Below are positions 1-9,333 of a stretch of 64,000 nucleotides of DNA, in pieces. Below the pieces are notes generated by a model. The model did not search any database and was not told the DNA's origin. It was given only the letters and a program-made list of their open reading frames with translations. Made by a program: the position numbers and the translations under genes. This DNA comes from JAPKYZ01 sp033763835 (GTDB taxonomy: Bacteria > Acidobacteriota > Terriglobia > Bryobacterales > Bryobacteraceae), in contig JANRJS010000026.1 of NCBI GenBank assembly GCA_033763835.1, forward strand, positions 113,940 to 177,939, written 5' to 3'. Every line of letters begins with the position of its first letter. Within the stretch, counting starts at the first letter, position 1.

Positions 1-2
1 AT

Positions 3-929
3 GGCGAGGAGTTTCAGGCCTTGCTGGAAGAGATGGACGACCGTCCGTTCGATGTCACGAAAGCGGCGCTCGCCGAGCGGGCGCGCGGTTGGCGAGTTCC
101 GTTGGCGGCAGTTCTCGGTGGCATTGCGCTGGGGTTGTTGTACTGGGCCGCTATGCCTCCGGTACATGAAGCGAAAGTGCAGATGAAATTGCGGAACCCG
201 GCGGATGCCCGGCAACGCGCGATCCAGGCGTTCAACCGCCGCACCCTAGCGGAGACGATCGTCGCTCGGGATTTGTATCTCGAAGAGCGCCGCCAGCAAC
301 CGATGGAAGATGTGTTGGAGAGAATGCGGCGCGACATTCGGCTTGAGGTGTCGCCGCAAGCGGCGACGGTCGGTTTCCTCCACGAATCGCCCTTCGTGGC
401 GGAACGTGTCGCGCGTAATTTAGCGGACGCACTCGGTGGCGGCGATGCAACCGAAACAGTAGCGGGGCGGCGGAGCGCATGGATACCGGCGAGTTGGGGC
501 GGACTCGCGGGGTTGGTTGGCTCGCTCTTCTTGTCGGCACGAGGGCGGCGGCAATTGCGCGTGGCGGGAACAGCGCTGCTTCTGTGCATACTGGCATCGC
601 TCGCCTATCCATCGAGTTACCGTTCCGAAGCGGTGATACGTGGAGCCGCCGTCGACCCGGAGGTTCTCGCCGCCGCAGTCGCTAGCGAAGTCGGAGAGTC
701 GAGCCGCCTCCGCAGAGGAATCGAGATCGAGCAGGTCGCCCGCGGGATTCTTCGCATTGCGTATCGCGACCGGGACCGCTTTCGGGCGCAGCGGGCCGTG
801 GCTCTAATGCTCACATCTATGGACGGTGTCGAGGTGATCGACCAGCCGTCGCTGCCGCACCGGACGGTGGGACCGGCGGCGTTCGGGCATACCGTCGTTC
901 GACGGCTGACAGGGCTTCACCTACCGTAA
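3..929 (+). CDS. Chain-length-determinant (Wzz/GumC)-like membrane protein, 5' truncated by window edge
   Basis: The frame is open to the left edge (GEEFQALLEEMDDRPFD before any clear start), so the true start is probably outside the window. A hydrophobic segment (VPLAAVLGGIALGLLYWAAM) is followed by a soluble stretch with the LRNPADARQRAIQAFNRR type of pattern seen after the first membrane helix of Wzz/GumC polysaccharide co-polymerases. Two more hydrophobic segments follow (WGGLAGLVGSLFLS and VAGTALLLCILASLAYP), then a second soluble domain. It may regulate the length or export of a surface polysaccharide, but no glycosyltransferase is visible here to support that. The two-domain, three-helix arrangement is unusual for Wzz, so the family call is tentative. 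Confidence 0.5.
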   Translation, partial: GEEFQALLEEMDDRPFDVTKAALAERARGWRVPLAAVLGGIALGLLYWAAMPPVHEAKVQMKLRNPADARQRAIQAFNRRTLAETIVARDLYLEERRQQPMEDVLERMRRDIRLEVSPQAATVGFLHESPFVAERVARNLADALGGGDATETVAGRRSAWIPASWGGLAGLVGSLFLSARGRRQLRVAGTALLLCILASLAYPSSYRSEAVIRGAAVDPEVLAAAVASEVGESSRLRRGIEIEQVARGILRIAYRDRDRFRAQRAVALMLTSMDGVEVIDQPSLPHRTVGPAAFGHTVVRRLTGLHLP

Positions 930-936
930 CGCCCGC

Positions 937-942
937 TACACT
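937..942 (+). promoter_or_regulatory. Putative -10 hexamer (TACACT) of rocF
   Basis: TACACT ends 7 bases before the arginase ATG and belongs to the recurring TANNNT signal in this window. A transcript from it would have little or no leader. No convincing -35 is seen. The GAAGGG between it and the ATG would be partly lost from such a transcript. Confidence 0.4.
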
Positions 943-949
943 GAAGGGC

Positions 950-1837
950 ATGGCCGCACGCTCCGTCGCGATTCTCGGCGCTCCGCTCGATTTCGGCGCG
1001 GGCCGGCGCGGTGTAGATATGGGGCCGTCGGCGATTCGCGTCGCCAATTTGCGAGACCGGTTGGGTGCGCTGGGGCTCGACGTCGAGGACCTGGGAAACG
1101 TGGAAGCGCCGCAGCAAGAGAGCGTTCCCCAAGGCGATCCCAAAACCAAATATCTCGATCCCATCGCCGCCACATGCCGGAAGCTGGCCGCGCGAGTCGC
1201 TAAGGCCGCCGGCGCGGGGCGATTCCCCATCGTGCTCGGGGGCGACCACTCGATCGCGGCGGGTACGATTTCCGGTATGGCGAAGAAAAGGCGCTTGGGC
1301 GTGATCTGGATCGACGCGCACGGCGACATCAACACTCCCGAAACGTCGCCGAGCGGTAACGTTCACGGCATGCCGCTCGCGGCGTTGTTGGGACGAGAGC
1401 CGAAAGCCCTGCTTTCAGGGCCGAAATTGAATCCCGCGAATGTGGCGCTGGTCGGTTTGCGCGATCTCGACGCGGGCGAGCGCCGCCACATCCGCGAGTG
1501 GGGGGTGCGCGCCTTTACGATGCGCGACGTGGACGAGCGCGGTTTGCGGCCGATCGTCGAGGAGGCTTTGCGTATCGCCTCGAACGGGACGGACGGCTTT
1601 CACCTTTCGTTCGACATGGATGCCATCGACCCGGCAGTGGCTCCGGGGGTTGGCACTCCGGTGCAAGGCGGTCTGTCGTATCGCGAGGCGCATCTGATCA
1701 TGGAAATGGCGTTCGATTCCGGGCGCATGCTGTCGCTCGAAGTGGTGGAAGTGAATCCGGTACTCGACGTAAGTAACCGGACCGCCGATCTCGCCGTCGA
1801 ACTGATCTTGTCGGCGCTAGGAAAAAAGATCTTGTGA
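950..1837 (+). CDS. rocF: Arginase (ureohydrolase family)
   Basis: 295 residues, the normal size for bacterial arginase, which hydrolyses L-arginine to ornithine and urea with a binuclear Mn centre. The metal-binding motifs are complete and in order: GGDHS, DAHGDIN and SFDMDAIDP, with a late VEVNPVLD motif. The N-terminus (ILGAPLDFGAGRRGVDMGP) is the arginase rather than the agmatinase form. The ATG is preceded by GAAGGG, and a TACACT hexamer ends 7 bases upstream of it. The ddl start lies about 10 bases downstream on the same strand. Agmatinase or formimidoglutamase activity cannot be excluded from sequence alone. Confidence 0.9.
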   Translation: MAARSVAILGAPLDFGAGRRGVDMGPSAIRVANLRDRLGALGLDVEDLGNVEAPQQESVPQGDPKTKYLDPIAATCRKLAARVAKAAGAGRFPIVLGGDHSIAAGTISGMAKKRRLGVIWIDAHGDINTPETSPSGNVHGMPLAALLGREPKALLSGPKLNPANVALVGLRDLDAGERRHIREWGVRAFTMRDVDERGLRPIVEEALRIASNGTDGFHLSFDMDAIDPAVAPGVGTPVQGGLSYREAHLIMEMAFDSGRMLSLEVVEVNPVLDVSNRTADLAVELILSALGKKIL

Positions 1838-1847
1838 GGAAGACCGT

Positions 1848-2822
1848 CTGAAAACCCGCGTAGCCGTCATCTACGGCGGACGCAGCGGCGAGCACGAAAT
1901 CTCGCTACGCTCCGCCGAATCGATCCTTAAGGCGCTCGACCCGGAGCGCTACGAAGCGCTGCCCTACTTCATCGCAAAGGACGGGCGCTGGAGCCCGAAG
2001 GCGATCGCGCCGGAGCCGGGGGCGAACCCGGATATCGATGTTGTGTTTCCGGTCCTTCATGGCACGTTCGGCGAAGACGGCACGGTGCAAGGGCTGCTAG
2101 AACTGGCCGACCTGCCCTATGTAGGACCGGGCGTGTTGGGATCGGCGGCGGCGATGGATAAGGAAGTTACAAAGCGTTTGTTGCGGCAGGCGGGATTGCC
2201 GGTGGGCGAGTACGTCGTTCGATTCCGCGGCGCGTTGCACGAAGGCGAGCTTCCGTTTCCGCTACCGGCGTTCGTGAAGCCCGCGAATTTGGGTTCGTCG
2301 GTGGGCATCGCGAAAGCGAAAACGCAGGAGCAGTTGGCGGCGGCGCTCGACGAAGCGGCGCGCTACGACACGAAGGTGCTGATCGAGCGGGCCATCCCAG
2401 GGCGCGAGTTCGAGATCGGCGTGCTGGGTAATCGCGAAAACCGGCGCGCTTCCCTGCCCTGCGAAATCCGTCCAAAGCGCGAGTTCTACGACTACCAAGC
2501 GAAGTACCTCGAGGACACAACCGAAATCGATTTGCCCGCGCGTCTGCTCGAAGCCAAGATCGCAGAAATGCAACGGCTGGCGATCGCCGCGTGCGAGGCG
2601 CTGGAACTCGAAGGCATGACGCGGGTCGATTTTCTAATGGACGGCGAGTCCCTCGAGTTGTTCGTGAACGAACCGAACACGATTCCGGGATTCACATCCA
2701 TTTCGATGTACCCCAAGATGTGGGAGTATTCGGGCGTGCCGTATGCGGCGCTGCTCGACGAGTTGATTGCGCTGGCGATGGCACGGCACGAGCGCAAGCG
2801 GGCGACGAAATTCGAGAAATGA
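1848..2822 (+). CDS. ddl: D-alanine--D-alanine ligase with apparent CTG start
   Basis: ATP-grasp ligase that makes the D-Ala-D-Ala dipeptide for peptidoglycan. The N-terminal signature VAVIYGGRSGEHEISLRSA is clear, and further in are VFPVLHGTFGEDG, the ATP-grasp lysine region and the final DFLMDG...FVNEPNTIPGFT motif. The signature lies upstream of the first ATG/GTG/TTG (GTG at 2043), which would remove about 65 essential residues. The frame is open back to a stop at 1818-1820, and the only plausible initiator there is CTG at 1848, with AGGAAG a few bases before it. That gives 324 residues, the usual Ddl length. The gene overlaps the following S41 protease gene by ATGA. Confidence 0.9.
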   Translation: MKTRVAVIYGGRSGEHEISLRSAESILKALDPERYEALPYFIAKDGRWSPKAIAPEPGANPDIDVVFPVLHGTFGEDGTVQGLLELADLPYVGPGVLGSAAAMDKEVTKRLLRQAGLPVGEYVVRFRGALHEGELPFPLPAFVKPANLGSSVGIAKAKTQEQLAAALDEAARYDTKVLIERAIPGREFEIGVLGNRENRRASLPCEIRPKREFYDYQAKYLEDTTEIDLPARLLEAKIAEMQRLAIAACEALELEGMTRVDFLMDGESLELFVNEPNTIPGFTSISMYPKMWEYSGVPYAALLDELIALAMARHERKRATKFEK

Positions 2823-4210
2823 CGACGGCCATCATCTCCGCGCTCCTGCTTGCCGCGGACGTTTCCACTGCCGCGCTCGACGAGGCGGTGAAGAAGTTCA
2901 CGGCAGTGCTGGGAGCGGTCGAGGAGCACGCGGCCGACGGCGTTGAACCTAACGCCGCGCTGTATGGCGGCGCGATTCCGGGCATGCTGCGCGGGCTCGA
3001 TCCGCATTCGATTTTTCTCGACCCCGACCAGTTTCAGCAGTTGAAGGAGATGAACAACTCGGAGCGCAAGGGCTTCGGGTCGATCGTCAGTATTCTGCCG
3101 GGCCGCGTGTTCGTGTTGCAGACGATGCCGGGCACACCTTCGTCGCGCTCGGGACTGTCGCCGGGCGACGAGATTGTCGCGGTCAACGGCTATCCGCTGA
3201 TGGGCCTGGAGCCGGAGCAACTGGTGCAACTGCTTTCCGAATCGCGGCGGCGCGAGGCGAAGATCGGCGTGCGCCGCGTGAGTTCGCCGCGGATACTCGA
3301 GTTCACGCTGATCCCCGAAAACCTAGCGTCGCCCAGCGTGGACCGCGCTTTCGAAATCGAACCGAGGATCGGCTATGTCCGCGTGTCGAACTTCGAGATC
3401 AAGACGGCGAAGGAACTGCGCGACGCGATCGAAAAACTGGGCGGCGCAAAGCTCGAAGGATTGATTCTCGACTTACGCAATAACCCGGGCGGCGTGGTGG
3501 AGGCGGCGCTCGAATCGGCGGCGATGTTCTTGAAGCCCGGGCAGCGGATCCTGACCGCGCGCGGGCGCTCCAAGAAAGAGGACTCGATCGACGTACCGGC
3601 GGGCAACGTGCCGTACGAGTTTCCGGTTGCGGCGTTGATCAACGAGAAGACCGCGAGCGCGGCGGAGATCGTAGCGTCGGCGCTGCAGGATCACAAGCGG
3701 GCGAAGATCGTAGGCGCGCGCAGTTTCGGCAAAGGGCTGGTACAAAGCGTTTACAACCTGTCGAGTAACACCGGCGTCGCGCTGACGGTGGCGTATTACT
3801 ATTCGCCGCTCGGCCGGAATTTGCAGCGTCCCCTCGCGAACGTGCGGATTGAGACGCCTTCCGACGCAGGCGGGATCGCGCCCGACATCGCGGCGGGACC
3901 GGAGCCGATGTCGCGGCTGCGGATCGCGCTCGACTCCTCCGGGGCGTTTCCGAGTTTCGCGACGGAGGCGTTGCGCAAGGGCGCGAAGAGCGCCACCGGT
4001 TCCGTGATGGACGACTTCAAGATTTGGCTCGCCGAGCGGCGCATTCAGCCGGGCGTGGCCGAATGGTCCGCCGACGGGGCGTGGATCCGCAGCCGCCTGG
4101 AGCAGGAAATGTTGAACCAGACCGCGGGTGTCGAGAAGGGCGACGAGGTGGAGTTGCGAAGAGACCCAGCCTGTCAACGCTCGCTCGACGCATTGCGCCA
4201 GAGCCGGTAA
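2819..4210 (+). CDS. S41 family carboxyl-terminal processing protease
   Basis: 463 residues from the ATG that overlaps the ddl stop as ATGA, so the two are probably translationally coupled. The order is a short hydrophobic N-terminus, a helical region, a PDZ domain (GFGSIVSILPGR through SGLSPGDEIVAVNG) and the S41 catalytic domain. The catalytic serine lies in NEKTASAAEIVA and the lysine in GARSFGKGLVQ. CtpA-type proteases cut envelope proteins or murein hydrolases from the C-terminus; the pairing with ddl fits a cell-wall role, which is inference. The 3' end overlaps dedA on the other strand by 37 bases. Confidence 0.9.
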   Translation: MTTAIISALLLAADVSTAALDEAVKKFTAVLGAVEEHAADGVEPNAALYGGAIPGMLRGLDPHSIFLDPDQFQQLKEMNNSERKGFGSIVSILPGRVFVLQTMPGTPSSRSGLSPGDEIVAVNGYPLMGLEPEQLVQLLSESRRREAKIGVRRVSSPRILEFTLIPENLASPSVDRAFEIEPRIGYVRVSNFEIKTAKELRDAIEKLGGAKLEGLILDLRNNPGGVVEAALESAAMFLKPGQRILTARGRSKKEDSIDVPAGNVPYEFPVAALINEKTASAAEIVASALQDHKRAKIVGARSFGKGLVQSVYNLSSNTGVALTVAYYYSPLGRNLQRPLANVRIETPSDAGGIAPDIAAGPEPMSRLRIALDSSGAFPSFATEALRKGAKSATGSVMDDFKIWLAERRIQPGVAEWSADGAWIRSRLEQEMLNQTAGVEKGDEVELRRDPACQRSLDALRQSR

Positions 4211-4806
4211 ACTTCGAGGCCCACGGGAATCACACTGACGAAAACGATCGCCAGGATGATCTTGTCGAAGTATTGCCGTACCCACGGAATTCCGCCCGCA
4301 TAGTAGCCGATCAGCGTCACCAGGTAGACCCAGCCGATGCCGCCGAAGACGTTGAAGGCGGCGAAGCGGCGATAGTTCATGCTCGCCACTCCGGCGACGA
4401 ATGGGGCGAACGTACGGATAATCGGCACAAAGCGCGCGAGCACGATGGTTTGCCCGCCATGCTTCGCGTAAAACTCGCGGGTGCGTTCGAGATAAGGGCG
4501 CATCCAGCCGCGCTTGGCGAAGATCGCCGGACCGGCGCGCCGTCCGAGGGCAAAACCTACGGCGTCGCCGACGATGGCCGCGACGGCGAGCAGAGCCATC
4601 AGCAGCCAGACGTTCATGCGGCCCGTACCCGCCAGCACCCCGAGCACGAAGAGCAGGCTATCGCCGGGCAGCAGAAAGCCGACGAGCAATCCGGTTTCGG
4701 CGAACACGATAAACGCGGGAATGGCGTATGCCCACCATCCATTGAGATAAAGATCGAGTAGAGCGAGCAGCTTTTCGCCGCTCAGCAGCGTACGGAGAAG
4801 TTCCAC
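4174..4806 (-). CDS. DedA/SNARE-associated family membrane protein
   Basis: 210 residues with a GTG start and several hydrophobic segments. Diagnostic DedA features are FAETGLLVGFLLPGDSLLF near the N-terminus and the conserved ARFVPIIRTFAPFVAGVASM segment, followed by GGIGWVYLVTLIGYYAGG. DedA proteins are linked to lipid-carrier (undecaprenyl phosphate) recycling and membrane homeostasis. It is the last gene of the serS-ppiD-dedA strand run, 5 bases after the ppiD-like stop, and its end overlaps the converging S41 protease gene. Confidence 0.88.
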   Translation of the reverse strand: MELLRTLLSGEKLLALLDLYLNGWWAYAIPAFIVFAETGLLVGFLLPGDSLLFVLGVLAGTGRMNVWLLMALLAVAAIVGDAVGFALGRRAGPAIFAKRGWMRPYLERTREFYAKHGGQTIVLARFVPIIRTFAPFVAGVASMNYRRFAAFNVFGGIGWVYLVTLIGYYAGGIPWVRQYFDKIILAIVFVSVIPVGLEVYRLWRNASSER

Positions 4807-4811
4807 TTACG

Positions 4812-6758
4812 CTATGCCGCCCCGAAGCTCGAAAGCAGCCGCTTCATCGTGTCTTGGTTGACTTTGATTTTGCCCGCTTTGGTGAGACGGTCCACCAGAC
4901 CTTGACTAAAGAGCTCCTCGCGCTCTCGAGCGCGCCGCTGGCGCAGCTCGCCGACGATCTTTTCGCGCTCCATCGCAAGCTTAAGCAAGTCGGCCGGTTG
5001 TACCTCGGTGACTTTGACGACGTATGTCGCGTCGCCCAACGGATGCGGACCGGTGACGGTACCCACGGGCTTGCCGAAGGCGTCCTTGACCAACGACGTC
5101 GGTCCGATGCCTTCAATGGCGCCGGTGCGCGCAAAGGCGGGGGCGTTTTTCACCTGCCCGCCGAACTCCGCTGCGAGTTTCTTGAAGTCCGCGCCGGGCG
5201 CCTTAGCGCGCTCGGCGAGAGTCTTTCCGCGCGATTGCAGCAGGTCGGTCGCCTTACGTTGAGCGATTTCCTCGCGCAAAGTCGCCGCCACTTCTTCGAG
5301 CTTCGAGGACCGCTCCGGCTCAACACCGGTCACCACGGCCACGCCGAGGCGGCTATTGGCCAACTCGACGACTTGCGTCGCTTCGTTGAGTTTGATCGAG
5401 AAGATTTGCGCGGCGAGTTCGGGGCTGGCGCCCACGGGTTCGCCGAATTGGGAGGCGCTTTGCAGAACGGCGGGAGTGCGCACCAAAGCCGCGTTGAACT
5501 GTTGCGCGACCGCTTCCAGCTTGTCCGGAGTCTTGGCCGCAGCCGCGCGGAGGGCGTCCGCGTCGCGCTGCATTTTCTCGAACACCGCTTGCTTCGAGAA
5601 GTCGGCGGCGAGTTCGCCACGCACTTCTTCGAACGGGCGAAGCCGAGCGTCCTCGCGCGAGATCAATTGCAGGATGTGGAAACCGTACTCGGTTTTAACG
5701 ACGTTCGAAAGCTCCTTCGGAGTCTTTAGCGCCCAGGCGGCCGCTTCGAAATTGGGAACCGTTTGACCCTTGACGATAAAGCCGAGGTCTCCGCCCTTGA
5801 CCGCCGAGCCGGGATCCTCGGAGTTCTCCCTGGCGAGCTTCGCGAAATCCGCCCCAGCCTTGATCTGCTTAAGAAGGTCCTGCGCTTTGGCTTCGAGCTT
5901 CGCCACTTCGGCGGCGGGTTTTTCCGTCGTCTTTACCAGAATGTGGCGGACGTTGACACGCTCGCCGGTGCGGAAGCGGTCTTTCGAGTCTTCGTAAGCG
6001 CGGCGCAAATCGGCCTCGGACGGCTCCATCGCAGCGGCAACCCGGGCGCGATCGATCACCAGAATCGCGGCGCTCCGCTTTTCGGGCTGTTTCAACGTGG
6101 CCTTGCGCTTTTCGAACTCCGCGGCGACTTCGGCGTCGGTTACCGTTACGTCTTTTCGAACGTCGGCCGTCTTGAGCACGATGTACTCGAGGGCGATTTT
6201 CTCGTTGTTCCGGCGGAACTCAGCCTCAATGTCGGCGGGCGTCACTACGACGCTCTCGGCGATCATGCCCTGCACTTTCGAAATCAAAAGGGACTTGCGG
6301 AGCTGACTCTCGAAGTCCGCCACGCTCATGCCGCGCTGCGCGAGAAAGTCCTGATAAGCCTTCGTGCCCGCGAACTGGCCGCCCACGAACAACTGCGGAA
6401 TGATGTTTTTGATCGCTTCGGTGACTTCGGCGTCGTTTACGCCGTAGCCCATGCGCTTGGCTTCGTACTCGACGGCGCGCTGCGCGATCAAGCCGTCGAC
6501 GATGTTGTTGGCCAGAATGTAACCCATGCTGCGGGGCACGTTTTGGTTACGCAACTGCTGCTCGACGCGGTTGGCGGCTTCCTGCAGAGTCACCGGTTGG
6601 CCGTCGATTTCGGCGATCGTGGTTTCGCTGCGGTCGATGCCCGAGCCGCCCGAACCGAGCGGGGTTAGGCTCCACACCATGCTGACCGCGATCAGCCCGA
6701 GAAAAAACATCAAAACGTACCGCAGAACGGTGTCCTTGCGGCGAAACAAATGGAACAT
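4812..6758 (-). CDS. PpiD/SurA-type peptidyl-prolyl isomerase, membrane-anchored
   Basis: 648 residues from the ATG at 6758, preceded by a good GGAGAG site; the longer in-frame start inside serS is unlikely. An N-terminal membrane anchor (TVLRYVLMFFLGLIAVSMVW) is followed by a SurA-like helical domain (AEIDGQPVTLQEAANRV), a single parvulin domain (VNVRHILVKTTEKP to GFHILQLISRED) and a second chaperone-like region. This is the PpiD layout: a periplasm-facing folding factor anchored in the inner membrane. It lies 25 bases after serS and just before dedA. Confidence 0.88.
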   Translation of the reverse strand: MFHLFRRKDTVLRYVLMFFLGLIAVSMVWSLTPLGSGGSGIDRSETTIAEIDGQPVTLQEAANRVEQQLRNQNVPRSMGYILANNIVDGLIAQRAVEYEAKRMGYGVNDAEVTEAIKNIIPQLFVGGQFAGTKAYQDFLAQRGMSVADFESQLRKSLLISKVQGMIAESVVVTPADIEAEFRRNNEKIALEYIVLKTADVRKDVTVTDAEVAAEFEKRKATLKQPEKRSAAILVIDRARVAAAMEPSEADLRRAYEDSKDRFRTGERVNVRHILVKTTEKPAAEVAKLEAKAQDLLKQIKAGADFAKLARENSEDPGSAVKGGDLGFIVKGQTVPNFEAAAWALKTPKELSNVVKTEYGFHILQLISREDARLRPFEEVRGELAADFSKQAVFEKMQRDADALRAAAAKTPDKLEAVAQQFNAALVRTPAVLQSASQFGEPVGASPELAAQIFSIKLNEATQVVELANSRLGVAVVTGVEPERSSKLEEVAATLREEIAQRKATDLLQSRGKTLAERAKAPGADFKKLAAEFGGQVKNAPAFARTGAIEGIGPTSLVKDAFGKPVGTVTGPHPLGDATYVVKVTEVQPADLLKLAMEREKIVGELRQRRAREREELFSQGLVDRLTKAGKIKVNQDTMKRLLSSFGAA

Positions 6759-6783
6759 CAAACTCTCCTGAAATTCGTCACTT

Positions 6784-8064
6784 CTAGTGTAGTTGGCCCC
6801 GCTGGGAAATCGTGTCGGCCCCAACGTAGGGACGCAGAGCTTCGGGGACGACGACCGTTCCGTCGGCTTGCTGGTAGTTCTCGACGATCGCTACCCAAGT
6901 GCGCCCGACCGCGAGGCCGCTGCCGTTGAGCGTGTGGGCGTATTCGGACTTCTTGCCCGCCCGGTAACGAATTCCCGCGCGCCGCGCCTGGAAAGCTTCG
7001 AAGTTGGAGCAGGAACTGATCTCTTTGTATTCGCCTAAACCGGGTAGCCAGACTTCGATGTCGTAAGTCTTGGCGGACGAGAATCCCATATCGCCCGTGC
7101 AAAGCACAACGGTCCGAAACGGCAGCCCGAGCTTACGCAACACGTTCTCCGCGTCGTTGGTAAGCGATTCGAGTTCGGCTTCGCTCTGGTCGGGACGCGC
7201 GAATTTCACTAACTCGACCTTCTGGAACTGGTGCTGGCGGATGATGCCGCGCACGTCGCGGCCGTAGCTGCCCGCTTCGCTGCGGAAGCACGACGTATAG
7301 GCGCAGAACTTCGCGGGTAACGCATCGCCGTCGAGCGTCTCGTCGCGATAGTAATTCGTCACCGGCACTTCGGCGGTGGGCGCCAGCCAGTAATCCGTGC
7401 TTTCGAGCTTAAAGAGATCGCTCGCGAACTTAGGCAACTGGCCGGTACCGAAAAGGCTCGCCGAATTCGCGACGAACGGCGGCAGCATCTCGGTGTAGCC
7501 ATGCTCTCGCGTGTGCAAATCGAGCATGAAGTTGATGATCGCGCGCTCGAGCTTAGCGCCGAGGCCGAGGTAAACGGCGAAGCGCGCTCCGGCGATCTTC
7601 GCGGCGCGGTCGAAATCGAGGATGCCGAGTTCGGGTCCCAAATCCCAGTGCGCCTTTGGTGTGAAGTTCATGGCCCGGGGCGTTCCTTCGCGGCGGACTT
7701 CGACGTTGGCTGAGGCGTCCGGCCCGGTGGGAACGCTCGCGTGGGGAAGGTTGGGGATCGCGGCCAGCGCTTCGCGGAATTGCTCGTCGAGCGCCTTCGC
7801 TCGATCTTCAAGAGCGGCGATCCGTTCGCCCATCGCGCGCACGGCTTGCTGCCGTTCGGCGGTGTCGGCGCCTTCGCGGCGGAGCTTGCCGATTTCGGCG
7901 GTGGCGGCGTTACGCTCCGCTTTCAGAGACTCCGATTCGGTGACGGCGGCGCGGCGTTCCTGGTCGAGCGAACGAAATGAATCGAGATCGAAGGCGAAAC
8001 CGCGAGCGGCAAGCCGTTCGGCCACAGAATCGAGGTTCGACCGGAAGAAGTTGAGATCGTGCAT
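6784..8064 (-). CDS. serS: Seryl-tRNA synthetase
   Basis: 426 residues, full length. The N-terminal coiled-coil tRNA-binding arm (residues about 25-105) is followed by the class II core: TAEVPVTNYYRDE, the motif 2 region CFRSEAGSYGRDVRGIIRQHQF, and the C-terminal NGSGLAVGRTWVAIVENYQ motif. It charges tRNA-Ser (and tRNA-Sec if present). It stands 12 bases after the citrate synthase stop and heads the serS-ppiD-dedA run. No T-box or other leader can fit in the short gap. Confidence 0.95.
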   Translation of the reverse strand: MHDLNFFRSNLDSVAERLAARGFAFDLDSFRSLDQERRAAVTESESLKAERNAATAEIGKLRREGADTAERQQAVRAMGERIAALEDRAKALDEQFREALAAIPNLPHASVPTGPDASANVEVRREGTPRAMNFTPKAHWDLGPELGILDFDRAAKIAGARFAVYLGLGAKLERAIINFMLDLHTREHGYTEMLPPFVANSASLFGTGQLPKFASDLFKLESTDYWLAPTAEVPVTNYYRDETLDGDALPAKFCAYTSCFRSEAGSYGRDVRGIIRQHQFQKVELVKFARPDQSEAELESLTNDAENVLRKLGLPFRTVVLCTGDMGFSSAKTYDIEVWLPGLGEYKEISSCSNFEAFQARRAGIRYRAGKKSEYAHTLNGSGLAVGRTWVAIVENYQQADGTVVVPEALRPYVGADTISQRGQLH

Positions 8065-8076
8065 GGACGGCGGAAA

Positions 8077-9207
8077 CTACCCGCGCGCCTCGACCGGCAC
8101 CCAGGCCTGACCGACGGGCAGCCCCTTGTATTCGGCGCGGGGCCGGATCAAGCGGTTGTTGTGGTACTGCTCCAGGATGTGCGCGGTCCAGCCGGACATG
8201 CGGCTGATCGCGAAGACGGTGGTGAATAGGTCCACCGGAATGCCGAGCGAATAGTAAGCCGAGGCGGAGTAGAAATCGACGTTCGGGTTGAGAGGCTTGC
8301 CCTTGGCGGTCCTCATCGCTTCTTGCACGGCTTCCGACGCTTCGTAGAGATCGATGTTGCCGGTAGAAGAGGCGAGGTCTTTCGAAAGGCGCTTGAGGTG
8401 AATCGCACGCGGGTCGATGACCTTGTAAACGCGATGCCCGAACCCGGGAATCTTCTCGCCCTTCGCGAGCTTCTCGCGCATCATCTCGAGCGCCCGGTCC
8501 TTGTTGCCGGCCGCAAGTAGCATCTTGATCACGTCCTCGTTGGCGCCGCCGTGCAGCGGGCCTTTGAGAGCGCCGATCGCGGACGTAACCGCGGAATAGA
8601 TGTCGGAGAGCGTGGCGGCGGTGACGCGCGCCGCGAAAGTCGAAGCGTTCAGCTCATGGTCGGCGTGCAGCGTCAGTGCGATGTCGAGAACTTTCTCCAT
8701 CACCGCGTCCGGCTTCGCGCCGTTGAGCGTGTAGAGGAAGTTGGCGGCCATGGCGAGCGACGGATCGGAGGCGACGACCTCTTTCCCTTGGCGTAGCCGG
8801 TGGAACGTCGAAACGATGGTCGCCGTCTGCGACATCAGCTTGATGGCTTTCAGGCGATTCGCCTCCACCGACATCTCGTTTGCGGCGGGGTCGTACAGCG
8901 AGAGCATGGAGACGGCGGTCCGTAGAACGTGCATCGGCGGCGCTTGGCCCGCGCCTTTCAGAAACGCCGTAACCGGCTCGGGAATCGCCCGGTAAGCGGC
9001 GAGCTGCCCCTTCAGGTCGTCGAGTTCGGACCGTTTGGGAAGGCGTCCGTTCCAGAGCAGGAAGACCACCTCTTCGAAAACGGCGTTTTCGGCGAGGACA
9101 TTGATGTCGAAGCCTTGGTAGCTGAGTACTCCCGCCTCTCCGTCGATGAAGCAAATGCTGGATTCAGCCGCAATAATGCCTTCGAGGCCCGCGCCGGTAG
9201 CTGACAT
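8077..9207 (-). CDS. gltA: Citrate synthase
   Basis: 376 residues from the ATG at 9207; an upstream GTG would add 15 residues without family support. The catalytic residues are all visible: His in GPLHGGANE, His in IPGFGHRVYK and Asp in NPNVDFYSA. It condenses acetyl-CoA and oxaloacetate to start the TCA cycle. The length and the short N-terminus match the Bacillus/archaeal small type, which includes 2-methylcitrate synthases. No prp genes are adjacent, so citrate synthase is preferred. Confidence 0.9.
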   Translation of the reverse strand: MSATGAGLEGIIAAESSICFIDGEAGVLSYQGFDINVLAENAVFEEVVFLLWNGRLPKRSELDDLKGQLAAYRAIPEPVTAFLKGAGQAPPMHVLRTAVSMLSLYDPAANEMSVEANRLKAIKLMSQTATIVSTFHRLRQGKEVVASDPSLAMAANFLYTLNGAKPDAVMEKVLDIALTLHADHELNASTFAARVTAATLSDIYSAVTSAIGALKGPLHGGANEDVIKMLLAAGNKDRALEMMREKLAKGEKIPGFGHRVYKVIDPRAIHLKRLSKDLASSTGNIDLYEASEAVQEAMRTAKGKPLNPNVDFYSASAYYSLGIPVDLFTTVFAISRMSGWTAHILEQYHNNRLIRPRAEYKGLPVGQAWVPVEARG

Positions 9208-9333
9208 GGATATTCGCGATCTCCTGGTCGATTGGATCGCGCCGGATGCCACAAAGACTTAGGGAATCCGGCGAGCACCCTTATTGTGGAACGGGTTGCG
9301 GCGCAAGCGCAAGCGTGCCGGTATCCTAATTCC

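Noticed and set aside
2492..3229. Long antisense frame over ddl and the S41 protease
   Set aside because: No start context or recognisable motif; the + strand genes explain the region.
4854..5729. Two overlapping + strand frames opposite the PpiD-like gene
   Set aside because: Antisense shadows of a strongly supported isomerase gene.
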